A DNA stretch of 64,000 nt from Alopecurus myosuroides (Eukaryota; Streptophyta; Magnoliopsida; Poales; Poaceae): contig CM054058.1 in NCBI GenBank assembly GCA_028641055.1, forward strand, positions 88,795,927-88,859,926, read 5' to 3'. Made by a program: the position numbers and the translations under genes. The notes beneath the pieces were generated by a model. It was not told the origin of the DNA. It saw only the letters and a program-made list of their open reading frames with translations, and did no database searches. Positions within the stretch are counted from its first letter, which is position 1, and every line of letters begins with the position of its first letter. Below are positions 60,363 through 64,000 of the stretch, in pieces.

Positions 60363-61317
60363 GTATTTAGTGGGAAGCAAAGTTTTGTTTCATAGAAAAT
60401 TATTTTGGTAGCAAGACTTGATCACCCTTGTTAACAAAATGATTTTAAATGAAATGGGCAATGTTTTCACTATGTTTTCACCTTTCCCATTTATGTTTTA
60501 ACCATGTTTACTTCTGTTATCACATTATTAATTGAGTACAATCATGTTTTCCACCATCCTTATGCATGTTTTCCTGATGTTTTCACCCTGATTACTGAAG
60601 TTATGCATGTTTTCACCACCCATACTTTTGTTTTCACCACTACCACCTTTGTTTTCTTTGGTTATTCGTCCATTAGAGTGTCATAGAACCTCTGTAGTAC
60701 TAGTTTTTTTTTCACGTTTTCACTTTCATTTTCCTGGTTTTTATTAATTATTAAAATTCTGGAAATACCTCAAAAATAAAGTTTCTCGAAAAATTCTAGA
60801 AAAATTATAATAGACCTTTACGTCAAAAATGAGGCAGAAAGCCACCTGGGAGACCTCAGGGGGACCCACCAGTCAGGCACAGCCCAGGGTGGCGCGGCCA
60901 GCCGCTGGTGGCGCCAGCACATGGTGTGGGGCCCCCTGGCCCTCCACTTACTCTCTCCACTGCCAAAATTTTCTCTCTCACCCCCAAAGCTGAAAACATT
61001 TCCTGAACCCGTGTTCTTGCTGTTCTTCCTCTGGATTTTCGATCTCCTTCTTCAGCCCATCATTTGTGCTGATTTTTGGTGTGTTTGTTCTCCGGTATGT
61101 GACTCCTCCGATGATCCAAGTAGAATTTTATTTAGTGAAGTATTTCTTGAGTATTTTGGTACTGTAGGTGACAGCTTATGTGAGTTTGCATGCTTGATTT
61201 GAGTAGAAATAATATAGTTTTGATGTATGTTTAGCTCTCATATAAGTCCCTATGGTAGTTTCCACCTTATAGTTGCTTGAAATTAATTTTTATGATGATT
61301 GTTGAAAAATTTCAGAG
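60363..61317 (+). other. Leader with candidate intron before the Athila ORF
   Basis: A pyrimidine-rich stretch at 60945-61000 is followed by CCG|GTATGTG at about 61094 and TTTCAG directly before 61317. An intron of about 220 bp would place the next ATG (61318) almost at the start of the second exon, as expected for a spliced subgenomic message. Confidence 0.4.
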
Positions 61318-62430
61318 ATGGATAGTTACAACTTTGGTGAGATATTTAGGAGTGATTCTCCTAGAAGGACAAGGCCATCACGCTCGTCTACTTCAGCGAG
61401 GCCATCATATAATGAAAACGTTATTGCGTCAACTATTGATGATGCGGAAGATGACGGTATCATTCATCCATCTAGCTTTCCTTGTCATACATTTTTAAGA
61501 AGTGCAGGTATTTTAGATGATTTTATTATACTTATTGAGAGAGTTGGCCTCACCAACTTTATGGAGGATGTAAGCCCTCAGTATGCCACGCTCACAAAAG
61601 CTTTTATTAAGAGCTTCAAATTTCAGAACACTCAATATGGTCCAACTGTTGCATTCAAGTTATATAGTAGTCATGTGTCTTTGTCCTTGGTGGAATTTTG
61701 TGCTATTATAGGTATCAACGCCACCGGGACGACAAGAAAGATTCAAGATAGACCAGCAGACCTCCAAGGGATCTACCGAGAGATCACCAACGATGACGGT
61801 CGCTCATCCCAGCGTGGGAAGATAAGGAACATTCAACTTCCTGCTCTTAGATACTTTACTTACTATATTGGTACTAGTATTCTTGGTAGGGGGAACACTA
61901 GCAATGTTTCTAGTTATCACCTTGCTTTCATTGATGCTGCACTGAACCGTAGCACAAAGTATAACCTTGACGCACTTGTTGCACGCCGCCTTGCTGCTGT
62001 TGGGCCTATTTTTGGTGGCATTATTGCTACATGTGTCGCAGCTGCTTTGCATGTTTCCATTGATCCTAATGATGAAATTATTGCTCCACATAGGCTTAAC
62101 CTTGCTGCTATGAAATGCCATCAGTTTGTCACTTCTAACTCTACTAATGAACGTTTAGTATATAGAATTTTATATATGGATGGAGAAGAGCGGAAAGTTA
62201 CTTTGCCGCAGCCTATTTTTTTTAAGATTGACAGGTCACCACGGTCACTCTCCAAGGAGTAGGTATACGAGCATCTAAGCACCATGGAGTTTTACCGACA
62301 GAAGGAGAGGCGAGACGCGCCTCCCGAGGACCACAACACGCAGTACACCGGCGCATCCTCGAGCACATATCAGGAGGAGGCTTCCTCCTCGGCGTATTAC
62401 GGGGGCGACACCTCTTGGGCCCCTTGGTGA
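61318..62430 (+). pseudogene. Athila ORF1-type protein with one internal stop
   Basis: The frame is open from Met at 61318 to a TAG at 62260-62262 (314 codons), then continues open for 55 more codons to TGA at 62428-62430. The single TAG is the only break. The protein opens with a Ser/Arg-rich stretch, then an Asp/Glu patch, then a globular core including FCAIIGIN and LPALRYFTYYIG. I associate it with the ATHILA ORF-1 family (PF03078), which occupies the env-like position downstream of pol in Athila elements. Here it follows gag-protease directly because pol is missing. Its function is unknown. Confidence 0.75.
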
Positions 62431-64000
62431 TTTATCTCCACTTAGGCCAAAAGTCTAAGCTTGGGGAGAGGTATACCGACATCAGACTCATTTAAATATC
62501 ATGTTCGGTCGGTTCTTTGTATATCCATGTTTTCTTTTCTTTCATTTGTTTTAGTTTCTTTTAGTTTCTTTCGTTTGTTTTTCGTTTCTTTCTCTTTTTT
62601 TGTTTTTATTGTTTTGTTTTCGCTTTCCAAAACACAAAAGACCAAAAATATTTCTGTTTTTTTTTCTCTATTTGTTTCTTTAGTTGGTTTGTTTTATTCT
62701 TTAGTTGCGTTTTAATATTCAAAAAACCCTAAAATATTTTCTTTTGTTTGTTGTTTGCTTTCTTTTGTTCTTGTTACATTTTGAAAACCCAAAAATATTT
62801 TTGCTTTGTTTGCTTGCTCTCTTTTTGTTCGTGCTTTAATTGAAAAACCCAAAAATATTTGTTGTTCTTCTTTGTTTTTGTAAAGTTTGTTGAAGAGTTC
62901 AACAGTCGTCCGTGATTCCATTGGAGCTTGATTTTCATTATATATTATTCGAGCCACAAGTGAAGAGCGATAATGATGATCTACGACAATTCAAGTGTGG
63001 TGAGAGGCTGGTATGAATTCTATTTGCTTTCATTTTTGTACATCTGTCCATCTATGTGAGCATGCTTAGTTTGTTCGTATAAGATATATGTGACTTAATG
63101 GTTGCCTAATAGTTCGTGCTCTCTCATGTTTTGTTCCAATTTATTAATAGTAAATGACATGTGATGCATGTAAAATGCATAGATGAATTTTGCATATTTT
63201 CACATGGTTTTCTATTACATATTGCATCATATAAGGGTATAATTCAATGTTTTATAGTATTTTGGGGTTAAATTACAAAGTCCCCCAACTTTTATGGAAT
63301 TAACCCTGCCTGTCAGAAGTCCCGTTTTCTATATTTTTGACGTTTCAGGGGGCAAACTTCCGCGAAATCACCTGAAAATCTGCGGGGGTCATTTTCTTGG
63401 AAGGAGAAGACTTGCGGGCGAAGGATCCACGAGAATTGGGCAAGGAGGCCCAAAAGAGGACCCTCCACGCGGCCAAATTCCTTGGTCGCGTGAGAGGCCC
63501 CCTTTTGGCCCCTGTGGCCCCAATTCCTTCCATCTTCGACTTACCGACTCCGTCTTGACCTAAAACCGACTATAAAAAGGGTCCCCCGTACCCTTACGGA
63601 GAGGAGCGCCGCCGAAACACCGAAACAAAGACCAGAAGTTCCAGATTGGAGGGGGAAAACTCCGGCGGGGCGCCGCCGGTATGATCTCCTACCCCTCCAA
63701 CGTCATCACCATCGACATCTCCATGAAGAGGGAGTAGTCCACCCTAGGGCTATGGGTTTGTGGAAGTAGCACTTGTATCTCTCTCTCTATGTGCTTCACT
63801 AATTAGATCTGTATGAGCTGCCTCACATGATTACGGGCACCGTTGTAATTCCTATGTGGTGGATCTTTTCTACGAGTTATTGAATCTGAGATTGCAATTG
63901 TTTCTCTTGAGTTATTTGAGTAGATGTATCTTATGTACCCCGTTCTTATTTGCTAGCTTTGATCAATCTAGTTCTTGAGAGCGTGTGTGGGGTGATGGGT
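62431..64000 (+). repeat. 3' part of the Athila-type element, runs off the window
   Basis: A purine tract CTTGGGGAGAGG lies at about 62460. A T-rich part at 62520-62900 repeats AAACCCAAAAATATTT two or three times. At 63572 CTATAAAAAGGG is followed by a leader-like region, so a second, different LTR or U3/R region probably starts near 63250. The family of that part is not assigned. No gene is supported. Confidence 0.5.

Overview
The window is nuclear DNA of a large-genome grass, most likely a Triticeae species (wheat, Aegilops, barley or rye group). The reasons are nested Ty3/gypsy and Ty1/copia elements of familiar Triticeae types, Stowaway and Tourist MITEs, and plant genes with GT-AG introns. 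Nothing points to bacterial, organellar or viral DNA. Roughly four fifths of it is transposon-derived. Host content is two protein genes, one F-box-type gene wreck and one non-coding RNA gene cluster. All identifications come from reading the sequence; no database search was run.

Layout. 1-14028: a very young Tekay-lineage chromovirus cut by the left window edge, with 5.2 kb LTRs, an extra coiled-coil ORF before gag and an intact gag-pol ending in a chromodomain. 14029-15800: the 3' end of a copia element. 15857-17513: an F-box/LRR/FBD-type gene remnant split by a LINE with a 14-bp target duplication. 18354-19757: hAT elements, two of them with perfect 8-bp target duplications. 20047-24198: the host gene island on the minus strand, holding a six-exon ClpB/Hsp100-like AAA+ gene that lacks both the N-domain and the coiled-coil middle domain, and a three-exon methylesterase-type alpha/beta hydrolase with its catalytic triad. 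24498-29450: a Stowaway MITE and poorly classifiable AT-rich DNA.

29451-40130: a decayed Tat-lineage gypsy element with a 526-bp 5' LTR, gag, protease, RT, a second RNase H, integrase and a long antisense multi-exon ORF. 40130-42480: LTR fragments and gene scraps. 42482-43829: three Tourist-like MITEs side by side, each bounded by TTA, with a Stowaway inside the middle one and a fourth MITE inside that. 44082-44861: a MULE with a 9-bp target duplication and a GC-rich cargo. 46565-47990: a minus-strand cluster of five candidate box C/D snoRNAs behind a TATA box, a telo-box and site II motifs. 49560-52213: a LINE reverse transcriptase relic interrupted by an LTR. 52214-64000: Athila-lineage (Sabrina/WHAM-like) non-autonomous elements in two copies (LTR-gag-protease, then LTR-gag-protease-Athila ORF1), continuing past the right edge.

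The host genes do not form a pathway: the chaperone-like ATPase and the esterase are simply neighbours. The two observations with most biological interest are the snoRNA cluster, in which three guides match conserved 25S rRNA by memory, and the ClpB-like protein that keeps both ATPase motors but not the domain needed for Hsp70-coupled disaggregation.
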